Shown here piece after piece: positions 21,190 to 34,139 of a stretch of DNA of 64,000 bases. The position numbers were made by a program, and so were the translations under genes. The notes below the pieces were generated by a model. The model was not told the origin of the DNA and ran no database searches. It saw nothing but the letters and a program-made list of their open reading frames with translations. Every line of letters starts with the position of its first letter. Positions within the stretch are counted from its first letter, which is position 1. Source of the stretch: Pholiota molesta (Eukaryota > Basidiomycota > Agaricomycetes > Agaricales > Strophariaceae); the NCBI GenBank assembly GCA_014925825.1, contig JACGCK010000048.1, forward strand, positions 186,001 to 250,000. Direction: 5' to 3'.

Positions 21190-22700
21190 GCTTGATCTCC
21201 GTTACGAACATCTTAATTAAGTGCCAGTGCAGATAATTCAGCTTATTTCGCTATTGTATCTGAACTATAGAAGGTACAACGATTAAACAAAGGTGGTTGG
21301 AGATTGGTTGGGTGGATCTAATTTAGAGAAAAATGGGAGATCTAACCTGTCTACTATCTAGAGTATAGTGAGATCGGAAATCACGCAGTGTAGTGATTGA
21401 AGATTGAACGTTGAAGATTGAATACTAACAGTGCTTTTATATTCCGATCAGATACTGAACCTTTGTTGATCATGGAAGTCTAGCGGCTGGAAATAACGTA
21501 AAGCTTATAGCAGACCATGCACGCCTGATGCACGCCCTGCGCCCACTAGCAATACATTGTATTTGGAGTATCCTCGCATGATGTACTGCGTAATCTATAC
21601 CTTGGAGACTTTGCCATACTAAAGGCTATACTTAGTCACCTTCTCGGACCTCCACCAAACTTCCAACAAACTTCCACTCAACTTCCATTCATCTCAAATG
21701 ACGTACGCAAATGTGAAAATCGAGGTAGATAAGGGCCGGCCGAATGCATGCCGGGAGGATTGCTTTGCATTCGTGTTTTATGAATAAAATGAGCATAAGA
21801 TTGGATACCTTTGGTTGACCTTCGGAATCAGATGCATTCCTGTCCAATGTCCACAAAGCACCATTACTGAATTATTATATGTGCGCATGCCGCCACGGCA
21901 ATAATGCGTGGAAGTACTTGTCAAGCCTGTGGTAGCGCACGTTGACGTTGATCAATCGAAAAAAGCCGGTAGGAACGAAGCTGAGACTCTGCTGGTCGTC
22001 GACCGTACTGGCCCGATTCCAAAATAGAAACTTCTCATGATGTCTAAAAGAGGAAACCGGGCAAGCGAGGATTTTTGCCCAGTTTTGGCCGTCTGAAAAC
22101 TTGGAAAAAGATGAAACCGGGTCGGTCGCAATTCGGGCATGAGGTTAACTACTATAAGTAATGTAGAGTGGCCCCAAAATAGAAAATTCTCATCAGTCAG
22201 TAGATTTGATCAAACTTTTGTGGGCGTGAGGTTGAGTGTCCCAGATCTTGAATTACACTATTATCACCCAGTTTGTAGCCAAGAACAAAAACAACACAAT
22301 ATACGCAAGTGCTCATCCCCTATAGATTATTGCCATGTTTATTCCAATAATTCTGCAGTAAAGCGCGTGTGCAGAATTGAAGATCTGATTTATGTACTTA
22401 TCTGATGAATGCTGCTGGTATTACACATAATAAACGATATCATAGCCGGCGGAGCTTGATTATTTATAAGGGAAGTTGAAACGGAGTACCTGCTTTTGGT
22501 AAGTTTATCCCATTCGCTTGGACCGATGAAGCACCGTTATACACTGTATACTGCACCTCGTTCTATTGATCCTCAATCCACAATCTCAGCATCGTGTAAG
22601 CCTGACTACTTGCGTTGATATCACAGTAATAATAAATACTACGCCGCATTGAACCTGCTGCCCGATTGGAATGAGCGCTTCCAGAGCCCACATTCAATGA
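21190..22700. other. Intergenic, no gene seen
   Basis: AT-rich stretch with short local repeats (ACTTCCA units near 21660; a direct repeat around CCAAAATAGAAA at 22019 and 22174). No supported coding frame. The last 150 bases are the upstream region of YWFA copy 5. Confidence 0.5.
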
Positions 22701-22740
22701 CAGGATTTATCGGTATAATATCCTCCATCTCAAGTTGAAG

Positions 22741-23941
22741 ATGTTCACCGCTGTTTTCTCGTTTCTCAGATCCGCGTTCCACTCCATGTCATCGTCAACT
22801 TCACAAACGGCCAGCGAAGCGTCCCTGGGCACGTCCGATTTTCTTCCTCTGGCATCCAGTCACCATGTCGAAATCAACGAGTACCTTAGACTTATCGAGG
22901 CCAATGCTTCCACCGCTGAGCGTCAAGCACAGCTCGCCCAGCATATAGTTATCAAGTTGGATCACATGAAGGACGAAGGGAACAACCAGCACGAGCATGT
23001 CATAGCGACTGTCAAGGACTATAAAGGAAATATCGTTCGTCTTTCAATTGGGCGAAGCAAAGGCCAGAATGATGCGTCGGGCACCAGAAACCACAAGAAA
23101 TCCCCGAAGAATTCTTACAGCAGTAGCAGCAGCAGCCCGCCGGTAGCCTTAGCTTCGATACCCAATTCGTCACAGGATTCTATCTTCAAACCAATGGCTG
23201 CAATGGACGTCGTCCTAAATATTGAGAACAAGCCCGTTCCCCGGTCCCGTGTTCAGACTACCTTCTGCCCCGAACCTCCCATTCCTCTCCTTCGACTGGC
23301 TATAATCATCGCCACCGTGCACGATCAAAATTCGCTTTACACCGTTCTTCGCAGCCAGTGTTACTGGTTTGCGATGTTGATCATGGGCGTTTCCATGGCT
23401 CAAGGGGGACAGATAACATCTTTCGCCGAAAAACCTCTTAAAAGCAAAACGACGAAGCAAAACCCTCAACCCGAAGTGAAATACTTGAAACCTCTTGACC
23501 TATCTGATCCGAACGTCGACCCATCCGAGTGGACACAAATTCCTATCTTGCCGACGCCTCTCGAAATGCCATATGAGACGGTCGGGAATCTGGGGCCAAA
23601 CATTGGAAAGCATAACAGCATACCTGTTGTTGCAGTATGTAGCGACGAGATTCGCACCGTCGCCATGAAATCCCAACGGCGTTACAAGGATCAGTTAAAT
23701 AGGGTCAGCATTTCCGCACTTGTTAGTATGTTGCTTTTAGAGCTTAATATGGTGTTTTTAGTTAGCAGTTGTTGCTGAGGAGCACGACAGACAAATCAGA
23801 GAAGCCAAGGAACAAGCTGAGGCAGCCAGGCAGGAAACTAGAGAAACCGAGGAGCGAGCCCGGAGGGACGCTCGAGCAGCCCAGGAGAAAATTGCCGCCC
23901 TTGAAAGACTGTTGGCTGCACAACCGGCATCCACGCCGTAG
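22741..23941 (+). CDS. YWFA-family protein copy 5, intact
   Basis: Two exons, 22741-23703 and 23762-23941, join in phase 0 (GTCAGC donor, TTTTTAG acceptor) to give 380 residues, with TAG at 23939-23941. The start is MFTAVFSFLRSAFHSM, a short hydrophobic N-terminus shared with the minus-strand copy at 38485. It is a possible signal anchor, though short. QHEHVIATVKDYKGN and the basic helix before it are conserved, as is QCYWFAMLIMGVSMAQGG. The linker lacks the PPPPD repeats, and the coiled coil is Ala/Arg/Glu-rich instead of KKDEELR. It is closer to copy 6 than to the array copies. No frame break is visible, so this is a good representative of the family. Function is unknown. Confidence 0.8.
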
Positions 23942-23949
23942 GTCGAGTC

Positions 23950-24815
23950 CTTATGACTGGGTTTTTTTTTGGACATTCCGATGCTTTCTGGACGCTAGGG
24001 CCGCCTCAAGGCTGCCTTCTCGTTACATACCTAGATATACCCGTCTATTCATCAGTGGCAATGACTAATATTCACATCGATCTCCTCGCTTTGACTATTA
24101 CTTTGTTTTTTTTTTTTTGCTTTGAATAATGCTTTCATTTTGTTTCAAGTATCATACATCCTGCTAGCAATGTTTTTTTGTGTGTCCCTTATTCACTCTT
24201 AGCTGGTATGAAGGATGAACTGACGATAAGCCATTCAAAAAACACGATTTCTTGTTTGTGAAGCAGGTCCCCAGTTACAGTGTCGGAAGTGAATAATGTC
24301 TTCACCAAGCGCCGAAATTGTTGCAACGACTGTAGCGGAGATCATTTAAATGACATGATTATAGCAGAAGAATATGCAGATGGGCGCTACCGCGCACATA
24401 TTATCAGGTGACAAAATACATTCACCCTTTAAGTCTAGCTCTAGTTCAAGATTGCGCCTTTTCCGATGTTGACCGTTCATGTGGAAGGTTGTGAACGAGC
24501 CAAGATGGTAATTAAGGAAGTCTGGAGAGCCAGCCTGAAAACATGAGGGCATTACGCTGCGGACGCGGCAACAATGCCATAAGCTACTTACTTACGCACG
24601 CAAGGGTTCATATATTGAATGATATTCATATCCCTGCGATTGGTTCGATCGTGGTCATCAAGGGCGCTCTTCTTATTCATCATCACCTGCACCTGGAACT
24701 CAACACGCTTGACAAAGCTGAAGACCGACGGGAAACTCACTTGGTACCTAGCTCCCACCTAGATTCTCCGAGTGGTAGATTGGTAGATAGCGCGGCGGGA
24801 GCCGCCTTGGGAATC
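23950..24815. other. Intergenic, no gene seen
   Basis: 3' flank of copy 5 with poly-T runs near 23959 and 24104. No supported gene. Confidence 0.5.
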
Positions 24816-24816
24816 T

Positions 24817-25010
24817 AACGTTCAAACCGAATCAACGCAGGAGAGACCATAGGTGGTGTCCAAGTACTCTCCCCGGTCCCGGGAATGGAAGTGGTAGATG
24901 CATCATCGACGCCGCTGGCGCTACGTTCACTTGCGCAGAAAATCCAATTCCTGAGATAGCACCAGGAGTCAGCATTCCTCCTACGGTAGATAGATCATAG
25001 ATGGATTAAT
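24817..25010 (-). pseudogene. Internal fragment of the membrane-protein gene
   Basis: The minus strand matches the exon that reads MHLPLPFPDEWTPP and SALIRF-like sequence in the gene at 41-43.6 kb. Landmarks on the plus strand are GGAATGGAAGTGGTAGATGC and TAGCACCAGGAG, also present at 42070 and 32890. Only this internal block is present. Confidence 0.6.
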
Positions 25011-25300
25011 GTCCCACTGACGTGCGCACGTCCCTCCGAGATGGAGTCACATGACGCGGCCCGCGTCGGCGTCTACGGCTAATAATCACAAATAACGCGC
25101 CTTCCATTTTCGCGATGGCGGCGGCGCCAAGTGTGCTCACGTCGTTCCGCTGGCTCGCCCGTAACTGCTCTCGGTTTCCCGCCGTCTCACTACTGTCAAA
25201 ACTCCTGCGCTACCTTGTCTCAGAGCTTAGATGGCGGCGCTTCCATGTTTCGACGTCGGACAGTACATTCAGTGTCCGGGTCCATTGACAACAAATGACC
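25011..25300. other. GC-rich intergenic segment, no gene seen
   Basis: Short CpG-rich stretch before the tandem duplication. No coding frame is supported. Confidence 0.4.
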
Positions 25301-25303
25301 GCG

Positions 25304-25977
25304 TGAACACTGGTCGGTGCGGGGCAGTCATTGCGAGAGTCATATCATGTACTGGTGCAAATGCTGTTAAATGCTGTCAGTTAGTAAGTTTTATAACACG
25401 CTTATAAGTGAATTTATGTTTAATGAATATATGCAGTGTGATCGACGATTCAATGCAAATACTTCGTCTGGCTGCCTTACGAATACGGCCGTTTTCTCTC
25501 TCCCAGGTCGTCTCACAGTCCCGTCCTACACCATCCCGTCATACACCACGCTGTATTGCCTCTACGGAATTGCGCTAATTTTGGCGTTCTTGAAGTCTCG
25601 GCTCATGCCCTGATCAAGAGATATGGCCGCTGGCGACAGGAACAGCTGGTGAACATTGGTCTATGTATGCGGGGCAGTCATTCCGAGGGTCATAACATGT
25701 ACTGGTGCAAACGCTGGTAAATGCTGTCAGCGAGTAAGTCTTATAACACTTATAAGTGAATTTATGATTAATCATGATGAATATATGCAGTGGGATCTTG
25801 GTGTGGTCAATGCAAATACTTCGTCTGGCTGCCTTATGAAAACGGCCGCTTTCCCTCTCACAGTCCTGCCAAACACCACGCTGTATCCGTATCGCCTCTT
25901 TGGAATTCCGCCTTGAAGTTTCGGCTGAAGTCTCGGCCCATGCCGTGATCAAGAGATATGGCGACGCGAACAGCTGA
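25304..25977. repeat. Tandem duplication of about 335 bp upstream of the ankyrin gene
   Basis: Two adjacent copies, about 25304-25649 and 25650-25977. Shared runs include GCGGGGCAGTCATT, CATGTACTGGTGCAAA, AATACTTCGTCTGGCTGCCTTA and TGATCAAGAGATATGG. The copies have diverged by substitutions and small indels. They end about 250 bases before the ATG of the ankyrin gene. Confidence 0.85.
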
Positions 25978-26223
25978 CGCGGTCATTGTTGACTCTGAGA
26001 TCTGACCTTGAGTCAACGGCACTGAATCTGAGTCGCGATGGCGGGCGCTGTGCGAGCGGGCTGCTTGATCGTCGCCTGATCGGCGGTCTACACACTCCAG
26101 AGGGGCGGCCGCGAGGCGCGATCGCCGTTTGGGCAACATGCGCCCGACAAATGATGCAGCGTCACGAATTTCATAAATACCAGGACGTGAGCGGCCAGCG
26201 GTTTCCAACAACCTCACCTAGCA

Positions 26224-29200
26224 ATGCAGCCAACACCTGAAATCGAAAGCTTCATCTCACGCGTCGTCGCATTGCCCCCTGGTCTGGGCGTCGCGTTGAG
26301 TGCCATTTTGCAGCCATCTATCGACGAAGAAGTGGAGTTGCGCAAGTTATTCGCCCAGGATAGACGGAGCACGCGTCTCGCGAATCCCTATGTCGGTCTG
26401 GTCGACGTGTTTGCAGCTCCAGATGCGATTCGCACTACGCGCGCCAGAGTCGTCGATGGACAGACCGATCTCTATGTTCAGCATGTCATGCCGTTGGACG
26501 ACAAGGATAGGCGCAAGGAAGGAGCGCCGTCTATGGTCGCCGATCTCGAAGAGTTCAAGAAGAACTGGGCTATCTTCTCCGAAGGGTCTTTGTCTCAGCT
26601 CCTCGATTGGAACAACGTCGTCGCTGCGGGCGGGTCGGTGCTCGCTTGCCTGACTCCTCTGGACGAGAAGGACAAGACTTCCAAGCGCGCTATCAGGAAA
26701 TACTATCACAGCGATGCGTACCCAACCTCCGATATTGATCTTTTCTTATGGGGCTTGAACGCGGAGCAGGTAACGAGTCCCATAGTTGCTTTGGAGTGTT
26801 CGTTGATTGATCTGTTTCAGGCTGAAGCAAAGATTAAGACCATCTACGAGGCAGTCCGGGATTCTGTCCCTTGGGATGTTACTTGTATTCGCACCAAGCA
26901 TACAGTGTCGATTCATTGTGCGTTTCTCCTTATTTCCTGTTGATCTCTTGCTTATACATTATATGGCTCTCTAGCTCAATACCCATACCGCTCTGTTCAA
27001 ATCGTACTTCGTCTTTACCACTCCCCTGCAGAGATCCTCGCCGGATTCGATATCGATGCCCCGTGCTGCGCATATGACGGTAATTTAAATTTCTTTTCAG
27101 CTTTTGACATACCATTTATTTATCATCAAAGGGAAACGCATCTGGGCAAACCCGCGGGCCGTCGTGGCCATGATGCGTCAATGCAATACCGTCGACATAA
27201 CGCGTCGTTCCCCATCGTACGAAATTAGGCTCGCAAAGTACTCGCGTAGGGCCTACGAGGTCTATGTTCCTGGCCTCAAGCGCGCTGAGATTGATCCAAC
27301 TGTTTGTCCTGTTACTTTTTATTTTGTAACCTTGCGATTAACACTTCTTTCAGATCTATGAGCGCTCTGTAGCTTGAATGGAAGGCCTTGCTCGACTTCT
27401 AGTCTTAGAGAAGTTGGCTGATGATGGAATGCGCACTGCATTCCTCGAGGGCCGACGCAACCTCCGCGGACGTCCTAGTCAAGCCAACAGATACGATAGG
27501 CGCAGTAGACGAAAGTACAAGGGCGATCTCAAGGAAGACACTGGAATGGGAATAGAGATGAATGATTATGATGTCGCCTCTCTGCATATACCCTATGGTC
27601 CTGGATGGGATGCCCGCAGAATTGACAAATTAGTTTATCAAACGGTGTGTGCTGATCTATTTCCATCTTGATTTCTACCTTGCTGAAATTTTATTCTTTT
27701 AGGATCTTGGAATGCATTGTGAATATCGAATATGCTCTGGGCATCCATATTAACCACTAACACAAATGCAATAGCCACCTTCAACCCCAAGAACAAAGGC
27801 CGCCATCTCCATTGTCATCCCGCATTTTTCGGAACTGTTGAAGAATGCCTAGAGGACTGCTGCGAGGTAAATTTCCGTCTTTAAATATGGATCATGATAC
27901 TCATTCAGTCATCTCAGCATTGTCCCAACCCAATTGATGATGATGAGAAGAAGTTGCAAGAAGAAGAAGACGAATTGTTTATTCGCGGACGCATCAAGTG
28001 AGTGCTTCTCCATATTATTTGGTTATTTCCCCCTAATTCATATAATCCGCCCCCAAGGTTCATTGAGGAGAATCCTGGGAGACAAACCATGACCGGTAGC
28101 TTCAACCCTATCGACGTCGGCAAGTGGAGCGAGCAGGTCTATATCAAGCCTACTCAACAGCTTTTCATCGCCATCGCCGCTTGTGACAGAGCCGCCGTTC
28201 AGGGATTGCTCAAGCAAGGCATTGATGTCAACCAACGCGACCACGTTGGTCGGATGACTCTCCACCTCGCCATCACTGTGAAAGCCTCCGACATCGCAGG
28301 CGACCTCATCGATGCGGGCGCTAGGATCACTGCCAGGCTTGCGGATGGCAGGGCTCCTCTGCATCTTGCTGCGATATATGATCAACCCACGATTATTGCT
28401 AAACTGTTTGAAAGAAGCACCAAGAATGCTGCAGACCTGAAGGCCAAGGAAGAGGATGAAGACAATGCCAAGATGGATACGACCGATGCGTCTGGACCTA
28501 TCTCTTCTGAAGACGATTGGAGCTCGCATTCCGATGAAGATGCCGTCATGTCCGATCTGGATGAAGATAATGAAGAAGACGAAGACGAAGGAGTGAAGAC
28601 GAAGATGGCGAGAAGAAGCCATCTAAATCTAAGGAAGACACCGTTGCTCCCAGGACGAAATCCCCGTTGAAGAAGACGATCAGCCCGACATCATTGTGGT
28701 TGATGAGTTCGACTGGGACTTTGGCTTCTCTGCTCTTTCATATGCCATCATATATGGATCCCTCCTCACAATTAATGCATTGATCGAAGGAGGGGCGGAC
28801 CCCAAGCTTCCTTCGAAGAAGACCCATAATGACATCTCAGAATCCCTCCATCCCTTAACTCTCACTATTCTCCGCAAAGACGAGGACGAAGCCTGCAAGA
28901 TCGCAGAGCGTCTCCTTCAGCTTCCTTCCGTTACTTCGTCTACTGCCGACGCCCAGATGCAAACTATCTTCCATAACGCAGTTCTTGCTGGCCGGACAAA
29001 ACTTGTGGAGACCCTCTTACGCTGCGACCCACATGCAGTCATTGTTTCCCGCTTCCCCTCAATTCAATATGAGACGGTCACCTTCCCTATTAGCACTGCG
29101 ATCAAGCAGAGGGACCTCGCTGGTCTGGGAGTTATGTTGGCTTATGGCGCAAAGTTGGAATTTGCTGAATCAGATGTCACGAAAGCTCTGGACGCTGCGT

Positions 29201-32200
29201 AAGTTGATCCATTTTCTAGGCTAAATTTCAAATTTGAGATAATTTTTACTGGCAGTACATCCGAGATGCGTTCACGGGCAATTACTCATAGGTCGATGAA
29301 AAACTATCTGGACCTTGCCTACCAGCCTCTCGAAGTGGCCGTCAATGCTGGCGATGATATTGTAAAACTGCTCATCGCACTTGGTGTTACGATCGACTTT
29401 GGCCTGAAGGGGACGCTGTTCCCATATTTGAGCCCCGATGAACGTCGTAGCTTGAAAGACTGGGTCGACTTTGCTGTGGCGCATCTTGCGGAGGATATCT
29501 CTCGGAAGATCGGCGAAGCCCGACTTGCTAGAGAAGAAGAAGAAGAAGCCGCCAGGATGGCTGAAGCTGAAGACACGGCCATGGCATCCGCAGCGAAGCC
29601 TGGATGGAAAAATTTCTTGCAGCGATATACTGCCATTTCTAGGTTCCCAAACACGACATCTTTAGATCACGCTCATTTCAATAAGATCAAAGAAACCCGA
29701 TGTAAGGAAGAGGAACTCGAACGTCTCGAAGACGTCAAAGAGTTCCTCGCCGATCTCCAAGAATCCCTCGTTGAGATGAAGGCCAAATCCTGGAAGGACA
29801 TTTATCCAGCTATTGAAACTCAGGCCTTATCGAAACCTCTTCCACGAAATCCGGTACCTCACATACCAACGAAGTCCAAATCGGAGACAACTTACGTATA
29901 TCTGGCGAAGTCAGTCTACAGGCGCAGTAACGTTCCAGGTCACCTAGTCGGGCAATACGATGAGCTATTTGAAGCTTGTTTCGCTGGAGATAACAACAAG
30001 GTCCAAGCTCTATGCCTGCCCATCGCAGGCCAGAACTCTGGTTTCTCAGAGGGTGCTCCGTTTCCTTTGAACATCAATGTGAGAATGGTAGATGACTGAT
30101 CAGTGGATTGATGCCAGTGGTGAGTTTCTGATCTACCTTAATAAAAACCATGGCGTCTTGACCTGATCACTGCAAATTAGGATATACTCCCCTTTTTGCT
30201 GCAATCAGCGCGCGTCGCTGGTCAACAGCCAAAGTTATCTTGGCAATCGCAACAGCGCAGTATCAACCAGACGATAAAGAAGATCGAGTGAAGTTCAGGG
30301 TTAACATGGATTCAGGTGAGAAACATGTTACTTATTATTATGTATTTACAATCTTATCCCACCCTCTTGCGACCCAGATGATGAAGATTCGGATGAGTAC
30401 GACTCTGATGCTTCCGAGGCCACTATCGAAAGGGAGGAAATCAAGTTCATCGACATCGCTACCAGACCCTCTGTTGTCAAATGCGAGATTCACCCACAGC
30501 AAATGCTCGATAAAACGCCCGCATACTGGTGTAAATTCAAGACACCTACTCTGCTCAATCCAGAAATGGGTACCGCCAATCCACTGCAAAAGAGTGTGAT
30601 TGACCACGATTTGGAAGCATTCATTCATATTGCCAACCTTTACCAAGAGCTACCCCAACCCATAGCACTCAGCGACACCCCTATTCTGAAGGAGATCCTT
30701 CAAGAAGATCATGCTGATATTCTAAATGAATACATCAGGCGCACAGGCGATGGTGTCGATTTTGAAGTTGTCAAGAAGATCGGGGACGTACCAGCGGAAA
30801 GCGAGCTGCCTGCCGCCACGAACGACAAGAACAAGATGTATCTTGGTTTGAATGTACATGGCAAGAAAAGGAGCGACCTTGCCAAGAAGAATGATCCGAA
30901 CGCAACTGGCGATGAGCACCTAGTTGTCCATCCCTTAGTCTGGCGCGCTGCCACGGCCAAAGCGAAGGATATAATTACCTATCTCGCATCTGATCGTGCT
31001 CTTGCTGCCTACAAGTTTTATGCATCCACTCACACTGATCCAAAAGCCATTTGGCTTCGCCGTCTTCAAGACGACAAGTCTTCGGGGAATATTCTCGAGA
31101 AGAAACTATCCGTATGGTTGGGCTGGTTGATCAATTCCCTCGGAGAATCGCCTCTCATTCCCGCCATTATCGCAAACGATTTGGACACCATCAAGCTACT
31201 GGCCAAGTTGCAGCCCAGTTTGATTGCGCAGGCTTTGCAAACCAAGTATGTGCCATCTAAGATAAATACATATCTTTAGAACTGACATCTCGTTTCAAGG
31301 ATCAAATTCGTTGGAGAAAATGCTCTTTCTTTAGCGGTGGCCAGAGGTTGTGACACCAAGATCCTCGACTATCTTCTTGCCAGGAACGTTTCTGCTACAG
31401 AGCGTTCTAGCAATCAAGGGTAAATTAATTGGCTTTCCGCAAAGTACTCTCTTCTGATTCAGAAGTGCGTAGGTGGAATGTCTACCACCAAATTTGCTCC
31501 AGGAACAATGGTGATCTTTTAGAATATTTCTTAGACAAGTTGCCAAGGGATATGAATGAAGCCCTCCTAGTTGAGCAATCTAAAGGCCGCCTCAATACTG
31601 TAATTAAATTCCTTTTGTGCTCGTTTTTCTTGTGTTCTGATCATCCATGTCAGCCTCTCCATCTCGCAGTGAAATGTGGCTCGATACGTCTCGTCAAGGT
31701 TCTTCTGGCTTATTCCAAATCCGGTCTCCTGATGCTGGATGTCGATGGGCAAACTCCTCTACATAATGCCGTCAGCAAATCCTTTGCAAAGATTACGAAG
31801 GAGCTCCTCGCGGCAGTCCCTGCGGAAGTCTTGCATATCGAGGACTGCGTGGGCAACAGTCCTTTGGACATCGCCGCTCTTCTGGAACTCGGCGACCGCA
31901 TGCGTCAGTTCAGATCAAAGACGCCAACTTATTACCAGGAAGAGATCAATCCTGGCCGCCACAACATCGCCGGCAACCCTCTCGACATCTATCTGGACAA
32001 CACCGACAAGATTGTCGAGATGCTGGCAAGCCTCGAGCAGAGCCAGGGTAAATACAAGGCGGAGATCATTTCTGTCGTCACCAAGTGGGCGGCTCAAAGG
32101 GAGGCGAAGCTGCCGATCTACCGCGAGAAGAAGCGCCTGCAGGACGAGAAGAACGAGGAGCTCAAAAAGCTCGAGCCCAAGCCTGTTGCTGTTGGCAACC

Positions 32201-32535
32201 TACTCGACGAAAAAGATAACGTCCTCCACGCTCAGCAAGTGTGGAAACTCATATATAAAGCTACTACCGAGTCCCCAGCACATGTCCCGCGTCGCCTAAT
32301 CCACTTGTTCGAGGTGCAGCAGTCCATTGCGTCGACGCTTTCTAAAGTTCGCGGCGGAGATGGGGTTGAGGCTGAAGACGACGACTACAACCAATCATAC
32401 CGCCGCCGAGATTACAGGCGTGCAAAGGAGCAGGACGATAGAGGCCGGTTGGATGAGGAGGAATCTGAGGACAAGATAGAGAGGCGCCAGAGCATGGCGC
32501 TGAAATTCCTCTCTATCGTGCCCGATACCAATTAG
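26224..32535 (+). CDS. Large ankyrin-repeat protein with nucleotidyltransferase-like N-terminus
   Basis: Multi-exon gene from ATG 26224; exon 1 ends at 26769 and exon 2 is 26821-26917. The last exon ends with the stop following IVPDTN at 32533-32535. The N-terminal region (residues about 120-200) has GGSVLACL (G136-S138) and SDIDLFLWG (D170, D172), followed by VPWDVTCIRT. GGS then DxD is the signature of Pol-beta-type nucleotidyltransferases, so this part could bind nucleotides (inference). Next come FDIDAPCCAYDG, RIWANPRAVVAMMRQCNTVD and RRSPSYEIRLAKYSRRAYEVYV, a block conserved with fungal ankyrin proteins of this type. From about 28150 ankyrin-type repeats appear (LFIAIAACDRAAVQGLLKQG, PLHLAAIYDQPTIIAKLFER), interrupted by an Asp/Glu-rich stretch and resumed at 28700, 29300 and 31640. 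The C-terminus is charged. No signal peptide or membrane segment. Its substrate is unknown. Confidence 0.8.
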
Positions 32536-32759
32536 ACCGTTTCAAGATTGTTCAAATGTCTCAACCGCCTGATTCAGACAGACATTCGAAGTGTATCTTG
32601 TCGATATCGATAGCCTTGTGGAATGACCTTCGATGTAATTGTAGATCTATGTCAACGAATCCATTTTTGTATAGTCAAGAATGACATCTAAGTACCAGTG
32701 TTTTCGGTGTTTAATTGGAATATCAACATACATTAGTAGTTACCTGTTCGACAGGCTCA

Positions 32760-33245
32760 CTATGCAAGTAGAGTCGATACTACGTTCAAATTTTTCCATT
32801 CGCTTAACAATGAAGCAATGAAAGCCTCCCATGAACACTTAATTAATCTGATCAACGCAGGAGAGACTGCAGGCGGCGTCCATTCGTCTGGGATTGGAAG
32901 TGGCAGATGCATCGTCGGCACCGCTGGCGCTATGCTCACTTGTGCAGAAAATCTAATTCCTGAGACAGCACCAGGAGCTAGCATTCCTCCTACGGTAGAT
33001 AACAAAGCTGGGGCTATGCACGGCAAATAAAGGCTGAGAAGATACGCGGCTTCGCCTTCGTGAACCTGTCCCATCCGAATCGTCGATCATCTCAAGATCA
33101 TCTGTTAGATATCTGGTCTGTAAGACTGTAACGTCCGCGTCCTCGTAAATGCGAGCGGCACAAAAAAGTAGATAGACCGTAGTCGCAGGCCCGCATGAGA
33201 AAATCAAGATAGAGCTTTCTAGGGAGTGTATCGGTCAACCGGTCA
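32760..33245 (-). pseudogene. Internal fragment of the membrane-protein gene
   Basis: The minus strand reads a continuous block with MHLPLPIPDEWTPPAVSPAL and SWEAFIASLLSEWKNLNVVS, matching the exon at about 41950-42190 of the gene further right. Sequence to 33245 matches the preceding exon (around YEDADV) but in a shifted frame. Upstream and transmembrane exons are absent. This copy keeps GTCTCTCCTGCG in frame, where the fuller gene has lost one T. Confidence 0.7.
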
Positions 33246-33249
33246 TGAC

Positions 33250-34130
33250 TCACAAGTAAGTATGCGCTCATCCTTAGTTGGAACTGAGTTCAATGATGGA
33301 AATCGCCGCTTGAGTGACTATTTGCTGTTGTTTTGCTGGGACAACATTGGGTTGTCTGCAGTATACACGTCATCGTTTTCACCAACCAACCTCCAACCTG
33401 CAAAAGTTAGTCTTGGTGCCAGCCACTCTTAAGGTTCGAATTTGGATGGTTAAGGGAGAGGCTGGCACTGAGACTAAGTATGCAAGGGTTGGCCTCTGTA
33501 TATCACCCTTAAATCTACAGCTTAGCTCATTTTATCTGTCCTCTTGTTCGATCTTTGAAGGTGGCTCTTACTTGGCATGCAGGGAAGCCACAAATCTCGA
33601 GGCTAATGTCGCAGCAAAAACCGACAGAATGCTCAGGTACGAGTCGAAGAAGGCCCTACAACTTACCATTAGACGCAGGATCAACAATTTTCACTATCTA
33701 CAGCGCATTTATTTCTGGGCAACCTCTTGAAATAACGACCTTGATACTAGGACATTCCTTTCCATCGACGTGGATGATGTCGCTTCTCCTGCGGTCTTCG
33801 ATTCAGGACTGAGACTTCGTTATGTCTGGGCGCCGTCTGCCATCGATGGTGCAGGGCTGTACCAAAGCCATGGTCGTCAATTCCAGGCGCCATTCTCGGG
33901 CAGAAGTTTGATATTGTTCTTCGAATCAGGGAATGGCTGGAACGGAATGCATGGCTGCCGGACTTTCTGAGGCATTGCAAGACCTTCCACCACGCCCAGA
34001 CGGGCACGACCATAGCAACGATGCGCCTCCATCCACGGAATGGCGGGTTTGCCAAGACTTCGCAAACCTGAACCGTGTTACACAAGTCCCAGTGTATTCC
34101 TCTTGATATCTACGCAAAATAGCAACGGCT
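33250..34130. other. Unassigned stretch, possibly part of the decayed retroelement
   Basis: Several short open frames on both strands, none with a recognisable domain. It lies directly upstream of the reverse-transcriptase remnant and may be its 5' part. Confidence 0.35.
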
Positions 34131-34139
34131 CAGCGACCG

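Noticed and set aside
24300..24815. Small secreted protein candidate in short frames
   Set aside because: No frame has a signal peptide with a supported exon structure, and nothing matches elsewhere in the window.
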